Position numbers and translations under genes: made by a program. The notes below the pieces were generated by a model that had not been told where the DNA came from, searched no databases, and saw only the letters and a list, made by a program, of their open reading frames with translations. From Pseudomonas defluvii (lineage in GTDB: Bacteria; Pseudomonadota; Gammaproteobacteria; Pseudomonadales; Pseudomonadaceae), in assembly GCF_001695625.1 (NCBI RefSeq), contig NZ_MBPN01000056.1, positions 1-32,737 of the forward strand: a DNA stretch of 32,737 nucleotides, given 5' to 3'. Below are positions 8,424 through 16,112 of the stretch, piece after piece; position 1 is the stretch's first letter; every line of letters begins with the position of its first letter.

Positions 8424-8645
8424 CCTTTTACGCGCTGGGGAGCTTGGTACCAGTGGATCAGGCTCAGGCTCATGCTCAAAAAGCTGTTATGCAGCGACCT
8501 CCTCGGTACCCCGCAGGAACTGACCAACCAGCAAGGCGAGATCGTCTGGCGTGCGCAGCACAAAGGCATTCAGAGCCTGTTACGTGATGTTGCCGCCGCA
8601 CAATTAATAGGGAATAACTTCGTAAGAAAGGGGGTGGCACGATGA
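8424..8645 (+). pseudogene. Remnant of a second rhs 3' end
   Basis: Positions 8501-8563 match rhs 7574-7636 at 62 of 63 bases and encode the same core peptide (LGTPQELTNQQGEIVWRAQH). The next 21 bases (8564-8584) match rhs 7685-7705 with four differences. Compared with rhs, 48 bases are missing exactly between two copies of GCGCAGCACAA (7626-7636 and 7674-7684). The fragment has no start codon in context, lacks the DPxGL motif and any toxin, and its frame runs to a TGA at 8643-8645 that overlaps the PAAR start. An upstream TGGTACCAG (8445-8453) also resembles rhs 7557-7565, but the following 40 or so bases do not. It is read as debris of an rhs tip exchanged in the past. Confidence 0.85.
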
Positions 8646-8905
8646 AGGACATCATCCGCTTAGGCGACACCACCAGTCATGGTGGTACTGTACTTGAGGC
8701 CTTTACCCACACTAACCTCAACGGCAAGCCCATTGCGGGCGTTGGTCACAATGTCAGTTGCCCGCTCTGCAAGGGTATTTTTCCGATAGTCGAAGGCAGC
8801 AGCACTTATTCCGTTGAGGGTGTCCCCGTTGCACTCGATGGCATGAAAACCGCCTGCGGGGCCCATTTGATTGCCAGCGGCCCTCGTGGCGCAGTCATTC
8901 GCTAG
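8642..8905 (+). CDS. PAAR-domain spike tip protein
   Basis: PAAR proteins form the zinc-stabilised cone that sharpens the VgrG spike. This 87-residue protein is essentially only a PAAR domain: it starts MKDIIRLGDTTSHGGTV and has the GVPVALDGMKTACGAH stretch. Candidate zinc ligands are H13, H36, C72 and H75, with further cysteines at 40 and 43. GAAAGGGGG lies just upstream of the start. It follows the rhs remnant and probably serves as the tip for the vgrG/rhs module, because the Rhs protein itself has no PAAR. It could instead be shared by both VgrG proteins of the locus. Confidence 0.93.
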   Translation: MKDIIRLGDTTSHGGTVLEAFTHTNLNGKPIAGVGHNVSCPLCKGIFPIVEGSSTYSVEGVPVALDGMKTACGAHLIASGPRGAVIR

Positions 8906-8982
8906 TGTTAGCGGGGCAGGTTATCCACTGGCTCGGCGAACCGCGCAGCGCTGTGTCAGGGGAGGTCATGCGGCATTTTCTT

Positions 8983-9051
8983 AGGTATTTCCTTTGATTT
9001 AAAGAAAATTCCTACAGCTCCATGGGAATCGTCCTCTTTAAGGAAATATCT
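8983..9051. promoter_or_regulatory. Inverted repeat upstream of the tssA promoter, possible activator site
   Basis: AGGTATTTCCTT (8983-8994) and AAGGAAATATCT (9040-9051) are reverse complements apart from one position, with 45 bases between them. They lie about 60-130 bases upstream of the -24/-12 promoter at 9110, a normal distance for enhancer sites of sigma54 activators such as Sfa. Alternatively the pair folds as an RNA hairpin at the end of the PAAR transcript. Function is inferred. Confidence 0.35.
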
Positions 9052-9109
9052 ATTGGGGGGATATTCATTTCGGTGTCAGGTTTTTTACTTTCAGGTTGAT
9101 ATTTTTTAC

Positions 9110-9126
9110 TGGCATGCCTAGTGCCT
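9110..9126 (+). promoter_or_regulatory. Sigma54 -24/-12 promoter of the tssA operon
   Basis: TGGCATG (9110-9116), four bases, then GTGCC (9121-9125). The GG at 9111-9112 and the GC at 9123-9124 are exactly 10 bases apart, as sigma54 requires, and TGGCATG fits the -24 consensus. The start of transcription would be near 9135, leaving a leader of about 95 bases before tssA. Confidence 0.65.
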
Positions 9127-9158
9127 GCTTGTTGCTATTTTTATTTTTAAGAATCAGT

Positions 9159-9184
9159 CCGCTCAGTTTTGCCGCTCAGTTTTG
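9159..9184 (+). repeat. 13-bp perfect tandem repeat in the tssA leader
   Basis: CCGCTCAGTTTTG occurs twice in direct succession (9159-9171 and 9172-9184) with no mismatch. It lies downstream of the predicted transcription start and about 48 bases ahead of the tssA start codon, so it would be part of the untranslated leader. It may be a slippage duplication or a repeated regulator site. Confidence 0.85.
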
Positions 9185-9231
9185 CAGTTACGTGCATTCA
9201 GACGATTGATTCCTTTTTATGAAGTTGGTGG

Positions 9232-10788
9232 ATGTCGTACTCATCTAAACTTTCTGCTCGTTATCTTGAACTTGCCAAGCGCTCTGTTTCACCAGGGGGC
9301 TTTGCGGGAGAGGATGTGCGCTTTTCGGTTGAGTTCGAGGCGCTGGAGGCTGAGCTGGGCAAGGCGCAGTCCATGCATGAGAGTGGTCAGGTCGACTGGA
9401 TAGCAGTGCTTGAGCGTAGTGAAACGCTGTTGCGTGACCAGTCCAAGGATCTGCGGGTTGCGGTCTGGTTGACGTGGGCCTTGTATCAGCGTGAAGCCTT
9501 TCCGGGGCTTCTGGCGGGCATTGGTTTGTTGCGTGTGTTCTGTGAGCAGTATTGGACGGATATTCATCCACAGAAGCTGCGTACTCGCAGTGCCGCCATG
9601 CGTTGGTTGGTGCCGCGCCTTGATCAGGCTTTGAGCGAGACGATTCCGGTCAAGGAGCAGCAACCACTGTTCCGCTGCGTGCTTGAGCATCTGGAGGGCT
9701 TGGAAAAGGCGCTGACGGTACACCTGGGTGACGACGCACCGTTGCTGTTACCTGTCTGCCGACGCCTGAACAGCATGCTTAAGCGTGCCGACGATGATCG
9801 GCATGAGGCCGGCACTGTCGGTGCGGTAGTGGCTCAGGTCAAACAGGCGGCGGCACAGCTGTTTACGCCCGGCTCACCGATTGACAACGAGAAGGATGCC
9901 CACAAAGCGCTGCGTGCACAGCAGGAGGGTGCACGTCCGCTGTGTGCCTGGTGGCTGCGTCAGAAAGCGACTGATCTTCGTGCCTTGCGCCTGAACCGTA
10001 CGTTGTTGTGGCTGCCGATTGATGTAATGCCAGAGCGCAATGCCGAGCAGGTCACAGCTTTGCGCGGGCTGCCGAGCGACAAGTTGAGAGCTTATCAGGA
10101 GCAGTTTGAGCAGGGGCAGTACGCTGATCTTCTGCTTGAACTGGAGGCCAGCCTGGCCAAGGCGCCATTCTGGTTCGACGGCCAGCGCCTGGTCTGGGAG
10201 TGCCTGCAGGCGCTAGGTGCTGAGCAGGCGATGCGTGAAGTGGAAGTTCACTTTGCCTTGTTGCTGCAGCGCCTGCCAGGCGTAGTCGAATTGCGTTTTT
10301 ACGACAGTACACCTTTTGCCGACCCTGCCACTCGTAGCTGGATCAGTGCGCAGGTGATACCTCATTTGCACAGTACCGAGGTGCCGCGCAAGGTTGAAGT
10401 CGGTAGCGATCAACCTGAATGGGAAGACGCATTGGAGGCTGCCCAGCCCATCCTGCGCAAGGAGGGGCTGAAGGCTGCCGTACACCATCTCAAGCAAGGC
10501 TTGAGAAGTGCCCATGGAGGGCGCACGCGTTTTTTTTGGCAGTTGAGCATGGCTCGACTGTGCTTCATGGCCAAGAAATACGAGTTGGCCAAGACACAGC
10601 TCGAAACCCTCGACCAGGAACTCCAGCGTTCGGGCGTGCATGCCTGGGAGCCTGACCTTGTGCTCGAGGTGTTGAACCTGCTGCACGGCTGCTGTGAGTT
10701 GTTGCCGCAGAACCATGCCGTCCGCGAGCGCAAGGACGAGATTTATCGACGGCTGTGCCATCTCGATCTTGAAGTGGTACTCGAATAG
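9232..10788 (+). CDS. tssA: TssA, T6SS sheath assembly and cap protein (ImpA/VasJ type)
   Basis: TssA binds the membrane complex and baseplate, then stays at the distal end of the growing tube and sheath. The 518-residue protein has an ImpA N-terminal domain (about 10-130, with AVWLTWALYQREAFPGLLAG and YWTDIHPQ) and a VasJ-type C-terminal domain (about 420-510, FFWQLSMARLCFMAKKYELA). It is the first gene of the operon, behind a sigma54-like promoter and a 95-base leader. The ribosome binding site is weak (GAAGTTGGTGG), which makes the start less certain than most, but no better in-frame start is seen. It equals hsiA2 (PA1656) by gene order. Confidence 0.95.
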   Translation: MSYSSKLSARYLELAKRSVSPGGFAGEDVRFSVEFEALEAELGKAQSMHESGQVDWIAVLERSETLLRDQSKDLRVAVWLTWALYQREAFPGLLAGIGLLRVFCEQYWTDIHPQKLRTRSAAMRWLVPRLDQALSETIPVKEQQPLFRCVLEHLEGLEKALTVHLGDDAPLLLPVCRRLNSMLKRADDDRHEAGTVGAVVAQVKQAAAQLFTPGSPIDNEKDAHKALRAQQEGARPLCAWWLRQKATDLRALRLNRTLLWLPIDVMPERNAEQVTALRGLPSDKLRAYQEQFEQGQYADLLLELEASLAKAPFWFDGQRLVWECLQALGAEQAMREVEVHFALLLQRLPGVVELRFYDSTPFADPATRSWISAQVIPHLHSTEVPRKVEVGSDQPEWEDALEAAQPILRKEGLKAAVHHLKQGLRSAHGGRTRFFWQLSMARLCFMAKKYELAKTQLETLDQELQRSGVHAWEPDLVLEVLNLLHGCCELLPQNHAVRERKDEIYRRLCHLDLEVVLE

Positions 10789-10820
10789 GCCCAAGGGCCG
10801 CAACCGAAAGGAGAAACACC

Positions 10821-11327
10821 ATGGCCAAAGAAGGCTCGGTAGCGCCGAAGGAGCGCATCAACGTCACCTTCAAGCCTGCTACAGGCGGGGCTCAGGAGGA
10901 GATAGAACTGCCGCTGAAGTTGATGGCGATCGGTGACTATACCCAGCGAGTGGACGAGCGCAAGGTTGAGGATCGCAAGCCGATCAGTATCGACAAAATG
11001 ACCTTCGACGAAGTGTTGGCCAAGCAGGAGCTGAGCCTGACGCTGAGTGTGCCTAACCGTCTGCAGGACGACAGCGACACTGATGAGCTGGCTGTGCAGT
11101 TGCGGGTCAACTCGATGAAGGACTTCAACCCGGCCAGCTTGGTCGAGCAAGTGCCTGAGTTGAAAAAGTTGATGGAACTACGTGACGCACTGGTAGCCCT
11201 CAAAGGCCCGCTGGGTAACGCACCGGCCTTTCGCAAGGCTATCGAAGGCGTGCTTGCCGACGATGAGTCGCGTGCACGTGTACTGGGTGAGCTAGGGCTG
11301 AACACCGCCCCGGCCCAGGACGCCTGA
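10821..11327 (+). CDS. tssB: TssB, small sheath subunit (VipA)
   Basis: TssB pairs with TssC to build the contractile sheath around the Hcp tube. The 168-residue protein carries the family's early signature PKERINVTFKP and the LPLKLMAIGDYTQR segment, and length is normal. AAAGGAG (10808-10814) precedes the start at good spacing. It sits 32 bases after tssA and 29 bases before tssC, the usual B-C pair. Cytoplasmic, no signal sequence. Confidence 0.97.
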   Translation: MAKEGSVAPKERINVTFKPATGGAQEEIELPLKLMAIGDYTQRVDERKVEDRKPISIDKMTFDEVLAKQELSLTLSVPNRLQDDSDTDELAVQLRVNSMKDFNPASLVEQVPELKKLMELRDALVALKGPLGNAPAFRKAIEGVLADDESRARVLGELGLNTAPAQDA

Positions 11328-11356
11328 GCCTCCCATTTGCCAAGGAAGTCATCACC

Positions 11357-12832
11357 ATGAGCAGCACTGCGACACAACAGAACAGCCCTGAAAACAGCGA
11401 GTACAGCATTCTTGACAGCATCATCGCCGAAACCCGCCTGACGCCCGACGATGATGCCTATGGCATCGCCAAACGTGGCGTCTCGGCGTTTATTGAGGAG
11501 TTGCTGAAGCCGCACAATAGCGGCGAGCCGGTGAAGAAGGCCATGGTCGATCGCATGATTGCCGAGATCGATGCCAAGCTCAGCCGGCAGATGGATGAAA
11601 TTCTTCACCATGCCGATTTCCAGTCGCTGGAGTCTGCCTGGAGAGGCCTGCAGTTGTTGGTGGAACGCACCAACTTTCGTGAAAACATCAAGATCGAGAT
11701 TCTCAACGTTTCCAAGCAAGACCTGCTGGATGACTTCGAGGATTCGCCCGAAGTGATGCAGTCAGGCCTGTACAAGCATGTCTACACGGCTGAATACGGC
11801 CAGTTTGGCGGGCAGCCGGTGGGGGCGATCATTGCCAACTACTTCCTGTCACCCAGCTCGCCTGACGTCAAATTGATGCAGTACGTCTCCAGCGTTGCCT
11901 GCATGTCGCATGCTCCATTCATCGCGGCTGCCGGCCCGAAGTTTTTCGGCCTGGAAAGTTTTACCGGCTTGCCGGACCTGAAGGACCTGAAAGACCACTT
12001 TGAAGGCCCGCAGTTCGCCAAATGGCAGAGCTTCCGGCAGTCCGAAGATGCGCGCTACCTCGGTTTGACACTGCCGCGCTTCTTGCTGCGTAACCCGTAC
12101 GATCCGGAAGAAAACCCGGTGAAGTCGTTTTTGTACAAGGAAACCGTCGCCAACAGTCACGAGCATTACCTGTGGGGTAATACCGCTTATGCCTTTGGCA
12201 CCAAGCTGACTGACAGTTTTGCCAAGTTCCGCTGGTGCCCGAACATCATCGGCCCGCAAAGCGGTGGCGCAGTGGAGGACCTTCCATTGCATCACTTTGA
12301 AAGCATGGGCGAGATCGAGACCAAGATCCCCACCGAAGTGCTGGTGTCTGACCGTCGCGAATATGAGTTGGCCGAGGAAGGCTTCATTTCCTTGACCATG
12401 CGCAAGGGCAGCGACAACGCCGCATTTTTCTCTGCTAGTTCGGTGCAAAAACCGAAATTTTTCGGCATCAGCGCCGAAGGCAAGACGGCCGAGTTGAACT
12501 ACAAGCTCGGCACCCAGTTGCCATACATGATGATCGTCAATCGCCTGGCCCACTACCTGAAGGTACTGCAGCGCGAGCAGATTGGTTCGTGGAAGGAACG
12601 CACCGACCTTGAGCTGGAGCTCAACAAGTGGATTCGCCAATACGTCGCCGACCAGGAGAACCCCAGCGCTGAAGTGCGTGGCCGCCGCCCGTTGCGAGCA
12701 GCACAGATCATCGTCAGCGATGTGGAGGGTGAGCCGGGCTGGTACCGCGTGAGTCTGAATGTGCGCCCGCACTTCAAGTACATGGGGGCTGACTTCACGT
12801 TGTCGCTGGTCGGCAAGCTGGACAAAGAGTAA
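11357..12832 (+). CDS. tssC: TssC, large sheath subunit (VipB)
   Basis: TssC is the large sheath protein; its N-terminal strand interlocks with TssB, and the contracted form exposes the ClpV-binding region. The 491-residue protein shows typical segments such as FQSLESAWRGLQLLV, ILNVSKQDLLDDFED and FRWCPNIIGPQSGGAVEDLP, and the C-terminal GWYRVSLNVRPHFKYMGADF. AAGGAAG lies ahead of the ATG at 11357. Intact and of the usual length. Confidence 0.98.
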   Translation: MSSTATQQNSPENSEYSILDSIIAETRLTPDDDAYGIAKRGVSAFIEELLKPHNSGEPVKKAMVDRMIAEIDAKLSRQMDEILHHADFQSLESAWRGLQLLVERTNFRENIKIEILNVSKQDLLDDFEDSPEVMQSGLYKHVYTAEYGQFGGQPVGAIIANYFLSPSSPDVKLMQYVSSVACMSHAPFIAAAGPKFFGLESFTGLPDLKDLKDHFEGPQFAKWQSFRQSEDARYLGLTLPRFLLRNPYDPEENPVKSFLYKETVANSHEHYLWGNTAYAFGTKLTDSFAKFRWCPNIIGPQSGGAVEDLPLHHFESMGEIETKIPTEVLVSDRREYELAEEGFISLTMRKGSDNAAFFSASSVQKPKFFGISAEGKTAELNYKLGTQLPYMMIVNRLAHYLKVLQREQIGSWKERTDLELELNKWIRQYVADQENPSAEVRGRRPLRAAQIIVSDVEGEPGWYRVSLNVRPHFKYMGADFTLSLVGKLDKE

Positions 12833-12846
12833 CCGGGGTTAGGGCC

Positions 12847-13254
12847 ATGAATGGAAACGGCAGCCTTTTTGAGCGGTTGAGTGGTGAGGCTGACAAGCGC
12901 ATCGGCTGGAGCCGTGAAGCGTGTGTCACCGCTTCGGTGGCCACCCATCTGGCGAAGATGCTCAGTACCCGTGCGGGCAGTGTGCAAACGCTATCCGATT
13001 ATGGCCTCCCTGATCTGAACGACATGCGCCTGAGTTTGCACGATGCTCTGAGCCAGGCCCGTAGCGCCATCGAGCGTTTTATCGAGGCCTATGAACCGCG
13101 TCTCTCCTGCGTGCGTGTTGTGTCCCAGCCGCGTTGTCACGATCAACTCAAGCTGTCCTTCAGTATTGAAGGGCTGCTTGACGTAGATGGCGTCAAGCGG
13201 CAGGCCAGTTTCTCCGCGCACATCAATGGCGGCGGACAAGTGAGCGTGACGTGA
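12847..13254 (+). CDS. tssE: TssE, gp25-like baseplate protein
   Basis: TssE is the phage gp25-like baseplate component that starts sheath polymerisation. The 135-residue protein begins with SLFERLSGE and has the gp25 core with YGLPDLNDM and the conserved FIEAYEPRLSCVRV stretch, whose EPRL motif is the hallmark of the family. It begins 14 bases after tssC with AGGG as binding site. An 87-base gap follows before tssF, the largest gap inside this part of the operon. By order it equals hsiF2 (PA1659). Confidence 0.95.
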   Translation: MNGNGSLFERLSGEADKRIGWSREACVTASVATHLAKMLSTRAGSVQTLSDYGLPDLNDMRLSLHDALSQARSAIERFIEAYEPRLSCVRVVSQPRCHDQLKLSFSIEGLLDVDGVKRQASFSAHINGGGQVSVT

Positions 13255-13341
13255 TCATGGATGAAAAGCTTTTGAGAAGGACTGTCGTGTATGCGCCACG
13301 TGTTGCGGTCCTCGCACAGCAGGCTGAAAGGCGGGTAGATC

Positions 13342-15129
13342 ATGGCCTTTAACCATTACTACCAGAGTGAACTGACAGCATTGCGCCAGTTAGGGCGCCG
13401 TTTCGCCGACCGTAGTCCGGCGTTGGCGCCTTTTCTGGGGCAGGCCGGGCGGGATCCGGATGTAGAGCGTTTGCTTGAAGGGTTCGCGTTTCTTACTGGG
13501 CGTTTGCGTCAGAAGCTTGATGACGAGCTTCCGGAACTCAGTCACTCCTTGATGCACCTGCTGTGGCCGAACTACATGCGGCCGCTACCGGCCTTCAGCA
13601 TTTTGCAGTTCGAGCCCATGGAGCGGCCCGGTCCGGCGTTTCGGGTCGAACGTCACACAGGGGTGAAAAGTCTTCCAGTCGACGGCGTGCAATGCCGCTT
13701 TCGCACGTGTTACCCAACCGATGTCCTGCCGCTGAAACTGAGTGCATTGAACTACTCGGTCAAGGGTGATGGAGCGCTGTTGGGCTTGCGCCTGGAGATG
13801 AGCAGCGAGGGGCATGTCGGCGAGTTGAACCTGAGGCAGCTGCGGCTGTTCCTGACCGGTGATGATCGTTACATCGCCCAGATGCTCTACCTGAGCCTGT
13901 TGCGCAACCTGGACCATATCGAACTGGTACCGCTGGACAGTGATGGTCAACCGCTGGTCAATGCCGCTGGCGAATTGAACCTTAAATTACCCGGTGACCG
14001 GGTGCAGCCCGTAGGGTTTGCCGAAGAAGAGGCACTGATTCCCTATCCGCTGAATACCTTTCGTGGCTATCGCTATTTGCAGGAGTATTTTGCATTCCAG
14101 GACAAGTTCCTGTTTGTTGACCTCGATGGTCTTGAGGTGCTGCAGACGCTACCGCAGGAGCTGTTGGCACAGACGCGAGGCCTGGAGTTGCGTTTCGATA
14201 TTCGCAAGAGTGGTATCCAGCGTCTGCGACCGACTCTGGACAATGTGAAACTCTACTGTACGCCCATCGCCAACCTGTTTGGCCACGATGCATTGCCGAT
14301 TCGTCTTGATGGCAAGGAGGACGAGTACCTGTTGTTGCCGGCCAGCTATGACCTTGAGCACTGCGGGGTGTTTTCGGTCGACCGTGTGGCGGGCTGGAGT
14401 ACCGGAGGGGTCGGTTATCGGGACTATGTGCTGTTTGAGTCGTTCGAGCATGACGCCAGTTTCGACGTACCTCAGAGCCGCCCGCACTACAGTGTTCGGC
14501 AGCGGTCGTCGCTGCTGCATGAGGGGCTGGATACTTACCTGAGCTTTGCCATTCGTCAGGCTGAAGTGCAGGAAACACTGTCTATCGAGCTGACCTGTAC
14601 CAACCAGAACCTGCCGCGTCGCCTCAAGTTGGGGGACATTTGCCTGACCTGTGAAGGGACCCCCGAGTTTCTCAACTTCCGCAATATCACACCAACGACT
14701 TCAAGTTTTGCGCCCCCGTTGAATCGCGATTTCCTCTGGAAGTTGATCAGCAACATGTCGCTCAACTACTTGTCACTCGCCAACGTCGATGCGCTCAAGG
14801 TGATTCTCGAAACCTACGATTTGCCGCGTTACTACGACCAGCATGCAGAAAAGGTCAGCAAGCGGTTGCTGGGAGGGCTCAAGTCGATTCGTCATCAGCC
14901 GGTGGACAGGTTACACCGTGGGCTGCCTCTGCGTGGCTTGCGTACTGAACTGACCATTGACCCGGAGGGTTACATCGGCGAGGGCGATCTCTTTGTTTTC
15001 GCCTCGGTGCTGAACGAGTTCTTTGCGCTTTACGCCAGTCTTAATTCGTACCACGAGTTACGAGTGAAAAGTACACAAGGAGAGGTGTACCAATGGATAC
15101 CGCGAATGGGGTTACAGCCCCCGCTTTAA
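13342..15129 (+). CDS. tssF: TssF, baseplate wedge protein
   Basis: TssF forms the baseplate wedge together with TssG, TssE and TssK (phage gp6-like). The 595-residue protein has the family's highly typical N-terminus (FNHYYQSELTALRQLGRRFA, then DPDVERLLEGFAFLTGRLRQ) and the C-terminal LRTELTIDPEGYIGEGDLFVF. AAAGGCGGG precedes the ATG. The last 37 bases overlap the start of tssG, so the two products, which bind each other, are probably coupled in translation. Confidence 0.97.
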   Translation: MAFNHYYQSELTALRQLGRRFADRSPALAPFLGQAGRDPDVERLLEGFAFLTGRLRQKLDDELPELSHSLMHLLWPNYMRPLPAFSILQFEPMERPGPAFRVERHTGVKSLPVDGVQCRFRTCYPTDVLPLKLSALNYSVKGDGALLGLRLEMSSEGHVGELNLRQLRLFLTGDDRYIAQMLYLSLLRNLDHIELVPLDSDGQPLVNAAGELNLKLPGDRVQPVGFAEEEALIPYPLNTFRGYRYLQEYFAFQDKFLFVDLDGLEVLQTLPQELLAQTRGLELRFDIRKSGIQRLRPTLDNVKLYCTPIANLFGHDALPIRLDGKEDEYLLLPASYDLEHCGVFSVDRVAGWSTGGVGYRDYVLFESFEHDASFDVPQSRPHYSVRQRSSLLHEGLDTYLSFAIRQAEVQETLSIELTCTNQNLPRRLKLGDICLTCEGTPEFLNFRNITPTTSSFAPPLNRDFLWKLISNMSLNYLSLANVDALKVILETYDLPRYYDQHAEKVSKRLLGGLKSIRHQPVDRLHRGLPLRGLRTELTIDPEGYIGEGDLFVFASVLNEFFALYASLNSYHELRVKSTQGEVYQWIPRMGLQPPL

Positions 15130-16100
15130 CCGGATTGAGCCGGGTAATTCGAGAGTACTCGCTGTTCCAGGCTGTGTTGTTGGTGATCGACCGGCTGCGG
15201 GAGTATTACCCAGAACTGAGCGACGACGAGCTCTACGAACAGATGGAGTTTCAGGCCAATCCAAGCCTGGGTTTTCCCGGCAGTGACGTCGAACAGGTGG
15301 TGTTCTTTTACGAGCACGGAAAGCTGCGCGCGCGTTTACGGTTCAACCTGATCAGCCTCTTTGGTTCCGGTTCGCCGCTGCCTGCATTTTACGGTGAGCA
15401 GGCACTGGGTGATGGTGAAGAGGGTAACGCGACCCGCCACTTTCTTGACCTCTTTCATGATCGCCTGCAGCGCTTGATGTTGCCCATCTGGCGCAAGTAC
15501 CGCTATCGGGCGAGTTTCAAGAGCGGTGCGCTTGATCCGTTTTCCGAGCAATTGTTCGCCCTGATCGGTCTGGGAGGCCGGGATATTCGCGAGGCTCGGG
15601 AGCTGAACTGGAAGCGCTTGCTGCCTTACCTCGGCCTGCTCAGCTTGCGGGCGCACTCTGCTGCATTGATCGAGTCGGTACTGCGTTACTACTTCAAGCA
15701 TGCGCATCTGGTGATCGAGCAATGCATCGAGCGCCGGGTCGATATTCTCGACGAGCAGCGTAATGGCCTTGGCCGGTGCAATAGCCGGTTCGACGAAGAC
15801 CTGGTTCTTGGCGAGTCGGTGCGCGACCACAGTGGCAAGTTTCGTATCCATATCCGTCAGCTCAACTGGACACGCTTCCACGAGTTCCTGCCGATCGGCG
15901 CCGGTTACCAGCCATTGTGCGCGTTGGTGAGGTTCACGCTGCGTGACCCATTGGATTACGACATCCGCCTGGTGCTGCGCCAGGAGGAAATCCGCGAACT
16001 GCGCATCGGTGAATCGAACGTCTGCCACCTGGGCTGGACCAGCTGGTTGGGGCCTGAACGCGCTGACGGCGTGGTCACCCTGGGCAGTAAAACTCATTAA
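15093..16100 (+). CDS. tssG: TssG, baseplate wedge protein
   Basis: TssG pairs with two TssF subunits in the baseplate wedge. The 335-residue protein shows family segments: FQAVLLVIDRLREYYPE, VFFYEHGKLRARLRFNLISLFGSGSPLPAFY near residue 70-100, and IGAGYQPLCALVRF near the end. The start lies inside tssF behind AAGGAGAGG, a strong binding site 10 bases ahead, which fixes this start despite the overlap. By order hsiH2 (PA1661)-like. Intact. Confidence 0.96.
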   Translation: MDTANGVTAPALTGLSRVIREYSLFQAVLLVIDRLREYYPELSDDELYEQMEFQANPSLGFPGSDVEQVVFFYEHGKLRARLRFNLISLFGSGSPLPAFYGEQALGDGEEGNATRHFLDLFHDRLQRLMLPIWRKYRYRASFKSGALDPFSEQLFALIGLGGRDIREARELNWKRLLPYLGLLSLRAHSAALIESVLRYYFKHAHLVIEQCIERRVDILDEQRNGLGRCNSRFDEDLVLGESVRDHSGKFRIHIRQLNWTRFHEFLPIGAGYQPLCALVRFTLRDPLDYDIRLVLRQEEIRELRIGESNVCHLGWTSWLGPERADGVVTLGSKTH

Positions 16101-16112
16101 GGACAGAGGCTC

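Noticed and set aside
13257..13352. 31-codon reading frame between tssE and tssF (MDEKLLRRTVVYAPRV)
   Set aside because: Weak ribosome binding site, overlaps the tssF start out of frame, and no feature suggests a real protein; a leader peptide is possible but unsupported.
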